Positions 28,231 to 37,270 of a DNA stretch of 64,000 bases are shown here, piece after piece. The DNA is from Cutibacterium equinum. Lineage in GTDB: Bacteria > Actinomycetota > Actinomycetes > Propionibacteriales > Propionibacteriaceae. The stretch is taken from positions 2,418,001 through 2,482,000 of the forward strand of contig NZ_CP115668.1 of assembly GCF_028021195.1 (NCBI RefSeq), given 5' to 3'. A model generated the notes under the pieces. The model was not told the DNA's origin and did not search any database. It saw nothing but the letters and a program-made list of their open reading frames with translations. Each line of letters opens with the position of its first letter. Positions within the stretch are counted from its first letter, which is position 1. A program made the position numbers and the translations under genes.

Positions 28231-28245
28231 TGACAGTTTTGGTCA
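28231..28245 (+). repeat. Perfect copy of 15-bp intergenic palindromic motif
   Basis: TGACAGTTTTGGTCA fits TGAC-R-N-TTTT-S-GTCA exactly. It lies between the convergent trxB and pseudouridine synthase genes. Confidence 0.6.
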
Positions 28246-28272
28246 CCCGACCTCAGGACAGACCCTTGCCAC

Positions 28273-29241
28273 TTACTGCCAGGCGACCAAACCCAACCTC
28301 GACGTGAAAACCCTTGGCTGACCGGAGACGGGATCGGTGAATCCCATCTGCCAAGCCTGTAGCTGCAACGGATGACTGAAGTCATCCACTGGGATGTCCA
28401 GAAGTACCGGGTAAAAGGGGTCATTGACGATAGGAGCGCCCAGACGCTGCATGTGGAGACGAATTTGGTGGGTGCGACCAGTCCTGGGCCTGGCCTCGTA
28501 GAGGCCCAGCCCGTCGTGTTGGGCCAGCAACGTGACGTCTGTGACAGCATTCGGCTCGCCCGGGATCTCACGAGCCTGCAGGATGCCTCGCTCCTTGATG
28601 ATTCGCGACCTCACCTGCCAGCCGTTTTTCGTCACCACGACCCCATCCGCAGCACAATCGCGCACCACGGGGGCCACCAACCGGTACTTCTTGAACACCT
28701 CCCGGCGCGCGAACATCTCCTGGTAGGGCCTACGCCACTTCCGTTCCTTGGTCAGCAGCAGAACCCCCGCTGTAACCCGGTCCAGGCGGTGAGCCACGGT
28801 CAGTTCAGGTAACCCCATCTGGGTCCGCAGCCGGACAACCACCGACTCAAGAACGTGCTGTCCTCGCGGAATTGACGACAGGAAGTGCGGTTTGTCGACG
28901 ACGAGGATTCGATCGTCGTCGTACAAGATCCCGATGCCAGCCGGGACGGGGGTTTCCACGGGAAGATCACGATGGAAGAACACAAATGTCTGTGGAGTGA
29001 AGGAGGAGCTCCTCGTGAAGGCAGATCCGGCTTCGTCGACGAATCTCCCCTCGCCGAGCATCTCGTCAACTCGGTGCTCACCTACCCTGACGAGCTTTTC
29101 CACCAGATAGTCGCGCATCATTGGCCAGGGCCAGCCATCAATCCCTCGTGTGGCAGCCACCCTGCGACATTCTCCGTGATCGGGAGTGCGAACCCACGCC
29201 GATTCCAGGCCGTGACGTTGCGGAAGAGGCGATCGAGGCAC
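28273..29241 (-). CDS. RluA-family pseudouridine synthase
   Basis: The enzyme isomerises specific uridines in rRNA or tRNA. The 322-residue protein has the family catalytic motif HRLDRVTAGVLLL, with the Asp of HRLD as nucleophile. The core segments ILVVDKPHFLSS, RTGRTHQIRLH and NDPFYP are also present. The N-terminal 90 residues resemble the longer RluA-type proteins with an added N-terminal domain (PWPMMRDYLVEKL). The exact target base cannot be assigned. The start at 29241 is a GTG without a clear ribosome-binding site, so the true start may differ. Confidence 0.88.
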   Translation of the reverse strand: MPRSPLPQRHGLESAWVRTPDHGECRRVAATRGIDGWPWPMMRDYLVEKLVRVGEHRVDEMLGEGRFVDEAGSAFTRSSSFTPQTFVFFHRDLPVETPVPAGIGILYDDDRILVVDKPHFLSSIPRGQHVLESVVVRLRTQMGLPELTVAHRLDRVTAGVLLLTKERKWRRPYQEMFARREVFKKYRLVAPVVRDCAADGVVVTKNGWQVRSRIIKERGILQAREIPGEPNAVTDVTLLAQHDGLGLYEARPRTGRTHQIRLHMQRLGAPIVNDPFYPVLLDIPVDDFSHPLQLQAWQMGFTDPVSGQPRVFTSRLGLVAWQ

Positions 29242-29295
29242 CGTGCCAGCCTACGGGTACAGCAACGCCGGCCCAAGATTCCCATCAGACTCGGT

Positions 29296-29582
29296 TCACA
29301 AAAATCCCGTCTCGGGGGATGCCAGCTCAACGCAGTGTTTCAAACGCCCGCGAGGCGCGATTTTTGGGTTCTCCAACGTGCGCCAGCGACCCCAGATGCC
29401 GACCACGGCGGGAACCCGACAGACCACACGATCGATATTCGGCCCGCGCAGTGCTGGGACATCGGCGGCGTCACCGTCATAGCCTTGGCCGTTACCGTCA
29501 TCGGCCTGATCAGAAACTCCGCCCACCTCGTCAGCGGACGCTGGTCGCGCAGAGGACGCAGCAGAATGATCGGCTGACTGCA
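29296..29582 (-). CDS. Possible small hypothetical protein
   Basis: A 95-codon frame with an acidic, Asp/Gly/Ala-rich N-terminal half and a basic C-terminal half lies between osmC and the pseudouridine synthase gene on the same strand. Third-position G+C is only moderate and the ribosome-binding site is weak. I recognise no family. It may simply be non-coding; the 450-bp gap holds no other candidate. Confidence 0.25.
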
Positions 29583-29604
29583 TGATCTCGTCTTCTGATG
29601 AGAC

Positions 29605-29650
29605 ACGACGACCGGGCCCGGGATTTTTGGTCACCGGGTCCGGTCGTCGT
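29605..29650 (-). terminator. Hairpin downstream of osmC
   Basis: A 17-bp stem with one G-T pair (29605-29621 with 29634-29650) encloses a 12-nt loop that itself contains TTTTT and the TTTTGGTCA half-motif. It lies 44 bp beyond the osmC stop and probably ends the trxA-osmC transcript. Confidence 0.65.
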
Positions 29651-29693
29651 CACGTCTGTGGATGGAGGCCCCGAAGCCTCCGGGTGAAGCGGC

Positions 29694-30131
29694 TCAGTCC
29701 AAGGGCTCACCGGCGACGCTGAACGCCACCGGGGTTTGTGCCTCGACAGTGCGCGAAACCGTGCAGTTCTTGTCTCGCGACATCGCGACGACGCGGTTCA
29801 CCAGTCCAGCCGCCTCACGACCCTCGTCGGTGTCGGGGAAACTGAGCTGAAAGTCGACCGAGACATCACCCAGAGATGCTCGGCCCTCCTCGTCGCTCAC
29901 CTTGGTGCCCATGACGGAAACAGTGAACTGGGTCGGCTCGCCGCGACGGCTCGTCACGGTGTCGACGTCGATGGACGAGCATCCACCGATAGCTGCCAGC
30001 AGCAACTCCACGGGGGTGAACTCGGCGTCCTGACCGGAGCCGAAACGGATCTGACCGCCGCGCGCATTGGTGGCGGTGTAATGGCCCTCACTACGACGGA
30101 CCAGGGAAACCTTCTTGGTGGCGGATGGCAT
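29694..30131 (-). CDS. OsmC-family peroxide-reductase-like protein
   Basis: OsmC/Ohr proteins reduce organic or inorganic hydroperoxides with a Cys pair. This 145-residue protein has both cysteines in family context: Cys51 in AIGGCSSIDV and Cys123 in DKNCTVSRT. The FTPVELLLAAIGG segment is typical of the OsmC (YhfA-like) branch. It begins 9 bp after trxA on the same strand, so thioredoxin may be co-expressed with, or serve, this enzyme. The exact substrate is not known. Confidence 0.87.
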   Translation of the reverse strand: MPSATKKVSLVRRSEGHYTATNARGGQIRFGSGQDAEFTPVELLLAAIGGCSSIDVDTVTSRRGEPTQFTVSVMGTKVSDEEGRASLGDVSVDFQLSFPDTDEGREAAGLVNRVVAMSRDKNCTVSRTVEAQTPVAFSVAGEPLD

Positions 30132-30140
30132 GACTCCTCC

Positions 30141-30467
30141 TCAGCCCACGAACTCCTCGATAACCTTCACGAGCGCCTTCTTCGTCTTGCCGCCCTGCAG
30201 CGACTTGACGAGCTGGCCGCCCTGCCAGACCTGAATCATGGGCAGAGACATGATCCCCTGCTCGGCTGCGATCCGGGTATTGGCGTTGGTGTCGACCTTG
30301 GCGAAAACCATCCGGTCGCCATAAACCCCGGCCAGCTCCTCGATGATCGGGGAGAGCTGTTTGCAGGGGGCGCACCAGTCAGCCCAGTAGTCGACAAGGA
30401 CGGGCTTGGCAGCCCCGAGAACCTCGGAGGCAAAGGTCGCGTCGGTGACCTCGGTGACGTTGTTCAT
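30141..30467 (-). CDS. trxA: Thioredoxin
   Basis: This 108-residue cytoplasmic disulfide reductant is of standard length. The active site is WCAPC at residues 31-35, and the cis-proline region reads MSLPMIQVW. The ATG at 30467 gives the exact thioredoxin N-terminus; an upstream in-frame reading of 80 residues is not thioredoxin-like and is rejected. It is followed by osmC after 9 bp. A SorC-type operator-like palindrome lies 173 bp upstream. Confidence 0.95.
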   Translation of the reverse strand: MNNVTEVTDATFASEVLGAAKPVLVDYWADWCAPCKQLSPIIEELAGVYGDRMVFAKVDTNANTRIAAEQGIMSLPMIQVWQGGQLVKSLQGGKTKKALVKVIEEFVG

Positions 30468-30639
30468 GACAGCCTTTCTAGTTCGACCAGATGAGTCTAG
30501 GTCGCGGTGGCTCGAAAGGCACCCCCAGTTCATCGTCGGCGAGCGGTCGCCCGGCCCAGCCTTGCGACGCACCGACGGCACCCAGCAAGAAGGCACACGG
30601 CAAAAACAGTCCGGGCGCAAAACTGCCGGCCCATCACTG

Positions 30640-30653
30640 TGCACTTGCGTGCA
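30640..30653. promoter_or_regulatory. SorC-operator-like palindrome between sorC2 and trxA
   Basis: TGCACTTGCGTGCA differs at one base from the element at 24272 in front of the first sorC gene. A further GTGCGCACC-type inverted element follows at about 30662. It could serve trxA or be a second site for autoregulation. Confidence 0.45.
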
Positions 30654-30684
30654 GGTTTGATGGTGCGCACCAGCGTGCAAAGGA

Positions 30685-31662
30685 TCACTGCAGAGCCTGC
30701 TCCGCGGCACTGGCGTCGACCACGAGGTCTGTGCACAATCCCCCGCGCAATACGGTCCCTACGGCCTCAGCCTTTTCGACTCCCGACGCAACAGCCAGAA
30801 CTCGTCGAAGACGCGACGGACCATGAGCATCGTCGCTCACCTTCACACAATCCACATCCACTGAAATCGTGCGCGAATCCAGTTCCTCATCGACCACCTC
30901 GCCGTGGAGGTCGACATAGTGGCTCATGATGTCTGCCCTGGCACCTTTACGACGCAACTCCGCAATACCGTCCTTGGTGACGTGGCCCGCCGTCACCAAG
31001 ATCGAATCAGTACTGACAGCTCCGGGTGAATACACGACGAGATCAGCCTTCTGGGCAGCCTGCAGTGGGCGTGAGACAGATGCGTCCTTGCGCAGCATCT
31101 CTCCCAGATCTGCCGACCCTACGATCGTCGGGGCTTGCAACGTCAGCGATCTGCCTGGCCCAAGTTCGGCCATCCGCACGACAGAACGTCCCACCAAGTC
31201 GTTTCTCGTGACGGCAACACCGCCGTTGGTCTGGGGGACGACGACATCGGGATTCCAACCAGACCCCAAATGCTGAGCCAGACGAGCCGTCGTCCGCCCC
31301 CAACTCACCGCGACGACTCGCGGCTGGGGTCGCCACTCGGACAGCCGCTGAGCCGCCATCCGAGTGACGAGGTCCAAGGTCAGTTCGTTACTGGCCTGGA
31401 CGGGCACGACGATGGCCGTTTGCAACCCGAAGGCGTCGACCAACTCGGTTTCGAGCCGGTGATGCCGGGCGAGAGGGTGATCAATGGTGATTTTGACCAT
31501 CCCTGTGCGGCGAGCCTCTTCGAGGATCCTGCCGACCGTCCAACGGCTCATGGAGAGTCGCTGGGCGATCGCGGCGTGGGTCATCTGCTCGAAGTAGTAC
31601 ATCTCCGCGACGTGGAGCATCTCCTCGTCTTGGCTCGTCCGGCGTCGGTTCGACATCGTCAT
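30685..31662 (-). CDS. SorC-family transcriptional regulator (transketolase operon)
   Basis: This 325-residue regulator has an N-terminal helix-turn-helix (YFEQMTHAAIAQRL, MSRWTVGRILEEAR) and the SorC/DeoR-type sensor domain. The sensor includes VAVSWGRTTARL, KADLVVYSPGA and the ending GGLCTDLVVDASAAEQAL. Its start at 31662 lies 13 bp after the transketolase stop, with GGAG upstream, so it is translated from the tkt transcript. It likely controls tkt through the inverted repeat at 33850, with a phosphosugar as signal. That assignment is inferred from context. Confidence 0.88.
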   Translation of the reverse strand: MTMSNRRRTSQDEEMLHVAEMYYFEQMTHAAIAQRLSMSRWTVGRILEEARRTGMVKITIDHPLARHHRLETELVDAFGLQTAIVVPVQASNELTLDLVTRMAAQRLSEWRPQPRVVAVSWGRTTARLAQHLGSGWNPDVVVPQTNGGVAVTRNDLVGRSVVRMAELGPGRSLTLQAPTIVGSADLGEMLRKDASVSRPLQAAQKADLVVYSPGAVSTDSILVTAGHVTKDGIAELRRKGARADIMSHYVDLHGEVVDEELDSRTISVDVDCVKVSDDAHGPSRLRRVLAVASGVEKAEAVGTVLRGGLCTDLVVDASAAEQALQ

Positions 31663-31675
31663 GCCCCGCTCCGTG

Positions 31676-33733
31676 TCACAACACGGACTTGGCGACCTCA
31701 GCAACGTGGTCGGCGGTGAATCCAAACTTCTCGAACAGCAGGGTTCCGGCAGCAGAGGCACCGAAGTGCTCCAAAGAGACCGAAGCACCCTTGCAGTCGA
31801 CATATTTCGACCATCCCATCGCGATACCAGCCTCGACGCTGACGCGAGCGGTCACGGAGCTGGGCAAAACCGATTCGCGGTACTCCTCGTCCTGCTCGTC
31901 GAACCACTCCTGGCACGGCATCGAGACGACGCGGGTCGCGACCCCGTCGGCCTCCAGCTTCTTCTGCGCCTCGAGGGCGACCGCCAGCTCAGATCCGGTT
32001 CCGATGAGGATGAGCTTGGGCTCGGAGCTGGCCTCGGACACCACGTAGGCTCCCTTGGCGACACCCTCAGCCGAGGCGTACTCGCTGCGATCGATCGTCG
32101 GCAGGTCTTGGCGCGACAGCACCAGACCGGCGGGACGGTCGGTGTGCTCCAAGATGGTGCGCCATGCCACCGCGGTCTCGTTGGCATCGGCCGGACGGAC
32201 GATGTCGAGACCCGGAATGGCGCGGTAGGCCGCCAGATGCTCGACCGGCTGATGAGTGGGGCCGTCCTCACCGACGCCGATGGAGTCGTGGGTCCACACG
32301 AAGATCGACGGGACCTTCATGAGGGCCGCAAGACGAACCGCAGGACGCATGTAGTCGGAGAAGACGAAGAAGGTTCCGCCGTAGCACCGGGTCAGACCCG
32401 ACAGAGTGACGCCGTTGACGATGCCGCCCATGGCGTGCTCGCGCACTCCAAAATGGAGAGTACGACCGTAGGGACCACCCGGATCCTTCTCGGAGCAACG
32501 GTCCTCGGGCAGGAAGGAGTCAGCCCCCTTCATGGTGGTGTTGTTGGAGCCGGCGAGGTCTGCCGATCCGCCCCACAGCTCGGGAAGCTGAGGACCAAGA
32601 GCGCTCAGAACGGCTCCGGAGGCCTTGCGGGTGCTCATCTTGCCGGGCTCGAAGGTCGGGACCTCGAGATCGTCGGGCAGCTTGTGGGCAAGCATCCGCT
32701 CGAGAAGGTCGGCGCCGTCAGGGTTGGCGTCGTGCCAGACGGCGAACTTCTTGTCCCATGCCTCGCGCAGACCCTTGCCACGCTCGGCGAAGGCCGAACG
32801 CACCTTCTGGACCATGTCAACGTCAATGGCGAAGGGCTTGTCCTCGAAACCGAGCTCCGCCTTGAGGGCGCTGACGCCCTCGGTGCCGATTTTCGCGCCG
32901 TGCAACTGGGCCAGACCGGCGAGCATCGGAATCGGCCAGCCGATAACGGTGGTCAGACGGATGAAGGACGGTTTGTCGGTGACGGCCTTCGCGTTGTCGA
33001 TGGCCGCCATGAGGGCCTCGACGTCCTCCTCGTAGGCGGTGCCACCGTTGGTGAAGTCGACGTGCTGAACGTGCCAGCCGTAGGACTCGTAACGAGCCTC
33101 GACGTCCTCGCCGAACGCGATGGCGGTGTCACCCTCGATGGTGATCCGATTGTCGTCATAGAACACGATGAGGTTGCCCAGTTCCTGGGTCCCGGCCAAA
33201 GACGACGCCTCAGATGCGATGCCTTCCTGCATGCAGCCGTCGCCGGCAATGGCGTAGACGAAGTGGTCGAAGGGGCTGGTTCCGGGAGCGGCGTCCGGGT
33301 CGAGCAGGCCGCGCTCACGGCGGGCTGCCATGGCCATGCCGACGGCGTTGGCGACACCAGAACCGAGTGGTCCGGTGGTGGTCTCGACGAATTTAGTCAG
33401 GCCGTACTCGGGGTGGCCCGGTGTCAGGGATCCCCACGTCCGCAGGGATTCCAGATCTGACAGCTCGAGGCCCAGACCGGCCAAGTAGAGCTGGGTGTAC
33501 TGGGTCAACGAGGAGTGTCCGGCAGACATGATGAAGCGGTCCCGGCCGAGCCAGTTCGGGTCTGACGGGTCGATGGCCATGACCTTGTGATAGAGCAGAT
33601 AGCCCAGCGGAGCCAGGGAGATGGCGGTTCCAGGGTGTCCATTACCGGTCTTCTCAACGGCGTCGGCCGCCAGTACTCGGGCGGTGTCGACAGCGAGCTT
33701 GTCGGTGTCGGTCCACGTCAGTTCGGTTGCCAC
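31676..33733 (-). CDS. tkt: Transketolase
   Basis: The thiamine-diphosphate enzyme moves two-carbon units between pentose, erythrose and hexose phosphates in the pentose phosphate pathway. The 685-residue protein matches bacterial transketolases throughout. Recognisable parts are TGNGHPGTAISLAPLGYLLY (N-terminal), the ThDP motif from IAGDGCMQEG to YDDNRITIEG, and the C-terminal RPADANE segment. The GTG at 33733 has AGAGGA at good spacing. It heads a two-gene unit with a SorC regulator and has a long 5' region carrying an inverted repeat. Confidence 0.97.
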   Translation of the reverse strand: MATELTWTDTDKLAVDTARVLAADAVEKTGNGHPGTAISLAPLGYLLYHKVMAIDPSDPNWLGRDRFIMSAGHSSLTQYTQLYLAGLGLELSDLESLRTWGSLTPGHPEYGLTKFVETTTGPLGSGVANAVGMAMAARRERGLLDPDAAPGTSPFDHFVYAIAGDGCMQEGIASEASSLAGTQELGNLIVFYDDNRITIEGDTAIAFGEDVEARYESYGWHVQHVDFTNGGTAYEEDVEALMAAIDNAKAVTDKPSFIRLTTVIGWPIPMLAGLAQLHGAKIGTEGVSALKAELGFEDKPFAIDVDMVQKVRSAFAERGKGLREAWDKKFAVWHDANPDGADLLERMLAHKLPDDLEVPTFEPGKMSTRKASGAVLSALGPQLPELWGGSADLAGSNNTTMKGADSFLPEDRCSEKDPGGPYGRTLHFGVREHAMGGIVNGVTLSGLTRCYGGTFFVFSDYMRPAVRLAALMKVPSIFVWTHDSIGVGEDGPTHQPVEHLAAYRAIPGLDIVRPADANETAVAWRTILEHTDRPAGLVLSRQDLPTIDRSEYASAEGVAKGAYVVSEASSEPKLILIGTGSELAVALEAQKKLEADGVATRVVSMPCQEWFDEQDEEYRESVLPSSVTARVSVEAGIAMGWSKYVDCKGASVSLEHFGASAAGTLLFEKFGFTADHVAEVAKSVL

Positions 33734-33849
33734 GATGTTCCTCTCGTTTTGGCTTGTTGGCCTGTTCTGTGTGATGTGTTGTCGCTCGTCATGGCGATGA
33801 GTGGGGGTTCAGGTCCTCACTGGGCATCCTATGCGCAACCGCATTGTCA

Positions 33850-33884
33850 TGCACTTGTGAGACTACGAGTGTCACAAGTGTGCA
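33850..33884. promoter_or_regulatory. Inverted repeat upstream of transketolase, probable SorC operator
   Basis: CACTTGTGA (33852-33860) and TCACAAGTG (33872-33880) are perfect 9-bp inverted repeats 11 bp apart. Each is flanked by TGCA-type bases resembling the TGCACTT elements at 24272 and 30640. The site lies 117 bp upstream of tkt. Confidence 0.6.
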
Positions 33885-34059
33885 GAACTACCGGCTCATC
33901 AGTACTTGCCTTGGTCTCACTGGCCCGTTCGTGCGGGTTTCAAAAACGTCGGCGAACCCGGAGCGAGGTTCGCCAGGAGTTCCTTCGACGGGTACCTGTC
34001 ATCCTGGTACGTCCGCTTGTATCCGGAGTCTCCCCGGGCGGAGGTGAGAACGCCGGTGA

Positions 34060-34493
34060 ACTGCCTGAGCTCTTGTCGGGCCTGAGCCAGTTCGACGATA
34101 CGATCCGCCTGATCCTGAGCACCGTGATGCTCCCGCAGTTTCACCCAGGCATGGGGATGTTGGTGAATTCAGGCAGCTGACGCATCAGTGTGCCGTCAGA
34201 TTTTGGCAGCAATGACGGTCGAGGACGCGAAGTCCACCCCGATGCCAAAGACGTCGCTGGCGTTGACGCTCGCATCGGCAATCGCTGTGGGAACAATTGC
34301 CGTCAGCGCCTCGATGTAGTCACTGGGATGCGGCAGGGCGAAGTCTGGCGGTAGTTTTCGACCGTCTGCTGCACTGAGTACCCGATCCATGGCGCCATGG
34401 GGATATTCGTGGCCAGAAGTGTTCATCTCGTCACTGTCACCACCTCTGACGATGACTGTTCGGCCCGACAGCGATGCCAAAATCCGGCACCAT
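34060..34493 (-). pseudogene. araB: Decayed 5' remnant of ribulokinase (araB)
   Basis: Conceptual translation across frames matches the first 150 or so residues of the actinobacterial ribulokinase type. It starts with MVPDFG, shifts frame, and continues SLSGRTVIVRGGDSDE, HEYPHGAMDRVL, KLPPDFALPHPSDYIEAL and GIGVDFASSTVI. After a shift near 34200 it continues LPEFTN, and after another near 34160 it reads HPHAWVKLREHHGAQDQADR. The match ends near ARQE, and the rest of the roughly 550-residue kinase is missing. At least three frameshifts plus the 3' deletion make this non-functional. No araA or araD is visible. Confidence 0.82.
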
Positions 34494-34538
34494 GGTCCAA
34501 GATGGGTCAACACAGGGCCCTGGCGACAAGGAGAATCC

Positions 34539-36056
34539 ATGGCACCGCGCGTGGCCATCTGCGGCATACACATCGAGTCGTCCACCTTCACCCCACACAT
34601 GACGACGGCTGCGGACTTCACCGTGCTGCGTGCCGACGACTTGCTACAGCGGTACCCGTGGATCACCCACTCCCCCATTCCGGGAGCTGAACACGCCGAG
34701 GCCGTCGGCGAGGATCTCTCGATTCCGCTGGTACGGGAATGGTCAGAGGCCGTGGAATGGGTTCCGGTGCTGCACTGTGGAGCGCTACCGGGCGGCCCAG
34801 TGGAGCCCACGGCGTACAGCGCCTGGCGTGAGGAAATCGTCGACGGCTTGCGTGAGGCCGGCCATCTCGACGGCATCCTTTTCGACATCCACGGGGCCAT
34901 GAGTGTCCCTGGGGTCGACGACGCGGAGGGGGATCTCATCAGAGCCATTCGGGAAGTCGTCGGTCCTGAGGTGATGGTGTCGGCGTCAATGGATCTGCAT
35001 GGGAACGTCTCCCGGGCATTGTTCGAGAACTGCGATCTTCTCACCTGCTACCGGATGGCTCCTCACGAAGATGCATGGATCTGCCGGGAGCGGGCGGCGC
35101 GAAACCTGTGCGAGTTGCTCATTTCTGACTCTCCGAAGCCGCACAAGGCTCTGGTGCACGTTCCGGTGCTGCTGCCGGGAGAAATGACGTCGACACGCAT
35201 TGAGCCGGCGAAGTCGCTGTACGGCCGCATTCCCGAGGTTGAGCAGCGCCAAGGGATCCTCGACGCCGCAATCTGGATCGGGTTCGCGTGGGCTGATGAG
35301 CCGCGCAACAAGGCGGCAATTGTCGTCACCGGAACTGATGCCCACGCGGTTGAGGAGGCCGCCCTGGAACTGGGGCGGGAGTTTTGGAAGGTGCACTCCG
35401 ACTTCGTGTTCGTGGCGCCGACTGATTCCTACCCGTCTGCACTGGATGCCGCGATCGCGAGCGACAAGAGACCCTTCCTGCTGTCGGATTCTGGTGACAA
35501 TCCCGGGGCTGGTGGGGCTGACGATGTGACGGTAACCCTGGCTGAGCTCTTGGGACGCCCCGAGATCCAGGATGGACCAGTAACGGCCCTTCTGGCGTCA
35601 ATTGTTGATCCGGCGGCAGTGGCAGCGTGTGCCGAGGTTGGCGTCAACGGCCATGTCGACATCGAGGTCGGCGGGCACCTCGACTCCCGTGAGCCCGGAC
35701 CGCAGCGCGTCGTAGGAGTTGTCGAAAATCTCGTCGATGACCCGCGAGGCGGGCTCACGGCAGTGGTCCGTTCCGGCGGTCTAACGGTCATCGTCACCAC
35801 CAAGCGCAACCAGTACACAACCAATGAACAATTCCATCGGCTGGGCATGGATCCGCGTGATTTCGACGTCGTGACCGTCAAGATCGGGTACTTGGAGCCC
35901 GACATCTTCGATCTCGCGGCGGACTGGATTCTCACCCTCACGCCAGGTGGGGTTGACCAGGACCTCGTGCGGCTTGGCCACCGTCGAATCGACCGGCCCA
36001 TGTATCCGTTCGACCCTGACATGGCTGATCCGCAGCTCATAATCGTCACTGGGTGA
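34539..36056 (+). CDS. M81-family (MlrC/microcystinase C-like) metallopeptidase
   Basis: The family (also DUF1485) is named after MlrC, which cleaves a linear peptide intermediate of microcystin breakdown; substrates elsewhere are unknown. The 505-residue protein begins VAICGIHIESSTFTP and has the metal-site segments DGILFDIHGAM and SMDLHGN. It continues DSGDNPGAGGADD and ends with a PQLIIVTG-type C-terminus. ATG 34539 is preceded by AAGGAG at good spacing, which rejects an earlier in-frame start that would overlap the araB remnant. Its stop codon lies within a perfect copy of the 15-bp intergenic motif. No operon partner is evident. Confidence 0.88.
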   Translation: MAPRVAICGIHIESSTFTPHMTTAADFTVLRADDLLQRYPWITHSPIPGAEHAEAVGEDLSIPLVREWSEAVEWVPVLHCGALPGGPVEPTAYSAWREEIVDGLREAGHLDGILFDIHGAMSVPGVDDAEGDLIRAIREVVGPEVMVSASMDLHGNVSRALFENCDLLTCYRMAPHEDAWICRERAARNLCELLISDSPKPHKALVHVPVLLPGEMTSTRIEPAKSLYGRIPEVEQRQGILDAAIWIGFAWADEPRNKAAIVVTGTDAHAVEEAALELGREFWKVHSDFVFVAPTDSYPSALDAAIASDKRPFLLSDSGDNPGAGGADDVTVTLAELLGRPEIQDGPVTALLASIVDPAAVAACAEVGVNGHVDIEVGGHLDSREPGPQRVVGVVENLVDDPRGGLTAVVRSGGLTVIVTTKRNQYTTNEQFHRLGMDPRDFDVVTVKIGYLEPDIFDLAADWILTLTPGGVDQDLVRLGHRRIDRPMYPFDPDMADPQLIIVTG

Positions 36057-36068
36057 CGCTTTTCGTCA
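36054..36068 (+). repeat. Perfect copy of 15-bp intergenic motif overlapping a stop codon
   Basis: TGACGCTTTTCGTCA fits TGAC-R-N-TTTT-S-GTCA exactly; its first three bases are the TGA stop of the M81 peptidase gene. Confidence 0.6.
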
Positions 36069-36196
36069 TCCACGCGCCTTGCCCGTCGTGTCGTCAGACG
36101 ATGCAGAACGACCGGACCCGCCCTCGTCGACAGCCTGCAACCCAGTGTGTCACTGCCACCGCGGACAAGTCCGGGTGTCTCTCATGATCCGCGACG

Positions 36197-37270
36197 TCAG
36201 CGAGTGGATGCCTTGTCAATGGCCTCCCACAAGCCGTTGAGATAGGTGATTCCGAGAGCACGGTCGTACAGCGGGTAGCCCGGTCGGCCCATCTCCCCCC
36301 AAATCATCCGACCGTGATCGGGGCGAATATAAACGTCTGGGCAGTGATCGTGAATGGCCTTCATGATGGCATACATGTCCAAGGACCCATCGCTGGAAAG
36401 GTGAGCCGCTTCTTTGAACTTCTTGTGTCCCAGGAACTTGACGTTACGAACATGAGCCGCGGCGATTCTCCCCATGTCTCCGTACTTCGTGAAAATAGCA
36501 GGAACATCATTGTCAGGATTTGACCCAAGAGATCCCGCACAGACACACAGCGAGTTGGCCGGAGAATCGACTAGATCGACAACCTTCTGTAGATCTGAAT
36601 CACTGTGAACGATACGAGGAATCCCAAAAATGTCCCAGGCGGGGTCGTCAGGATGGACAGCCATTCGAATACTGACCTTTTCACAAGTCGGAACAATTCC
36701 CTCCAAGAAGTAACGATAGTTGTCGCGTAGCTGGTCAGGCGTCATGTCGGTGTACTGAGCCATCACCTCGTCGAGATCAGCCAGTCGCTCGGGCTCCCAA
36801 CCAGGCAGCGGAAAGGCCGACGAATCCAAAGTGGACTTGACAATGTCTTGAGGAGTCAGACCCTCCAACTCTTCATGGTCGTAGTACAGGCAGGTCGAGC
36901 CATCCTCGTTGCGGTGGAACAGCTCAGTGCGAAGCCAGTCGAAAACCGGCATGAAATTGTAGACGACAACCTTGACCCCATGGCCTGCGAGATTCTCCAG
37001 GGTCTTGCAGTAATTGGTTATGTAGGTGTCACGGGACGGCTTGCCGAGCTTGATGTCCTCATGGACGTTCACCGACTCAATGACCTCGCACTCCAGGCCA
37101 GCCTCATTGACCTTATGGACGTAGGACGAAATTTCATCCTCAGACCATACCTCGCCGACCGGAATCCAATCCATTGCGCCCATGATTCCACTTGTCCCAG
37201 GAATCTGACGGATGTTCTCCAAGGTTATGGGATCGGTTTCCGGACCGTACCACCGAAATGTCATCTTCAT
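36197..37270 (-). CDS. uxuA: Mannonate dehydratase
   Basis: The enzyme dehydrates D-mannonate to 2-keto-3-deoxygluconate, the third step in glucuronate breakdown. The 357-residue protein begins [23 protein letters not shown], read in parts, and has [12 protein letters not shown], a PDDP segment and the C-terminal [11 protein letters not shown], all typical of UxuA. It appears intact. Its ATG overlaps the TGA of uxuB by 4 bp, so the two are translationally coupled. It is the last gene of the minus-strand lacI-uxaC-uxuB-uxuA unit, whose two middle genes are disrupted. Confidence 0.95.
   Translation of the reverse strand: MKMTFRWYGPETDPITLENIRQIPGTSGIMGAMDWIPVGEVWSEDEISSYVHKVNEAGLECEVIESVNVHEDIKLGKPSRDTYITNYCKTLENLAGHGVKVVVYNFMPVFDWLRTELFHRNEDGSTCLYYDHEELEGLTPQDIVKSTLDSSAFPLPGWEPERLADLDEVMAQYTDMTPDQLRDNYRYFLEGIVPTCEKVSIRMAVHPDDPAWDIFGIPRIVHSDSDLQKVVDLVDSPANSLCVCAGSLGSNPDNDVPAIFTKYGDMGRIAAAHVRNVKFLGHKKFKEAAHLSSDGSLDMYAIMKAIHDHCPDVYIRPDHGRMIWGEMGRPGYPLYDRALGITYLNGLWEAIDKASTR

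Noticed and set aside
31661-33460. 599-codon plus-strand open frame opposite transketolase
   Set aside because: This is an antisense shadow with typical Gly/Val/Asp-rich composition and no start signal.
33917-34059. Continuation of the araB relic or a small gene (tail ending PTFLKPARTGQ)
   Set aside because: The frame is open but no ribulokinase similarity remains after ARQE and there is no independent start or ribosome-binding site.
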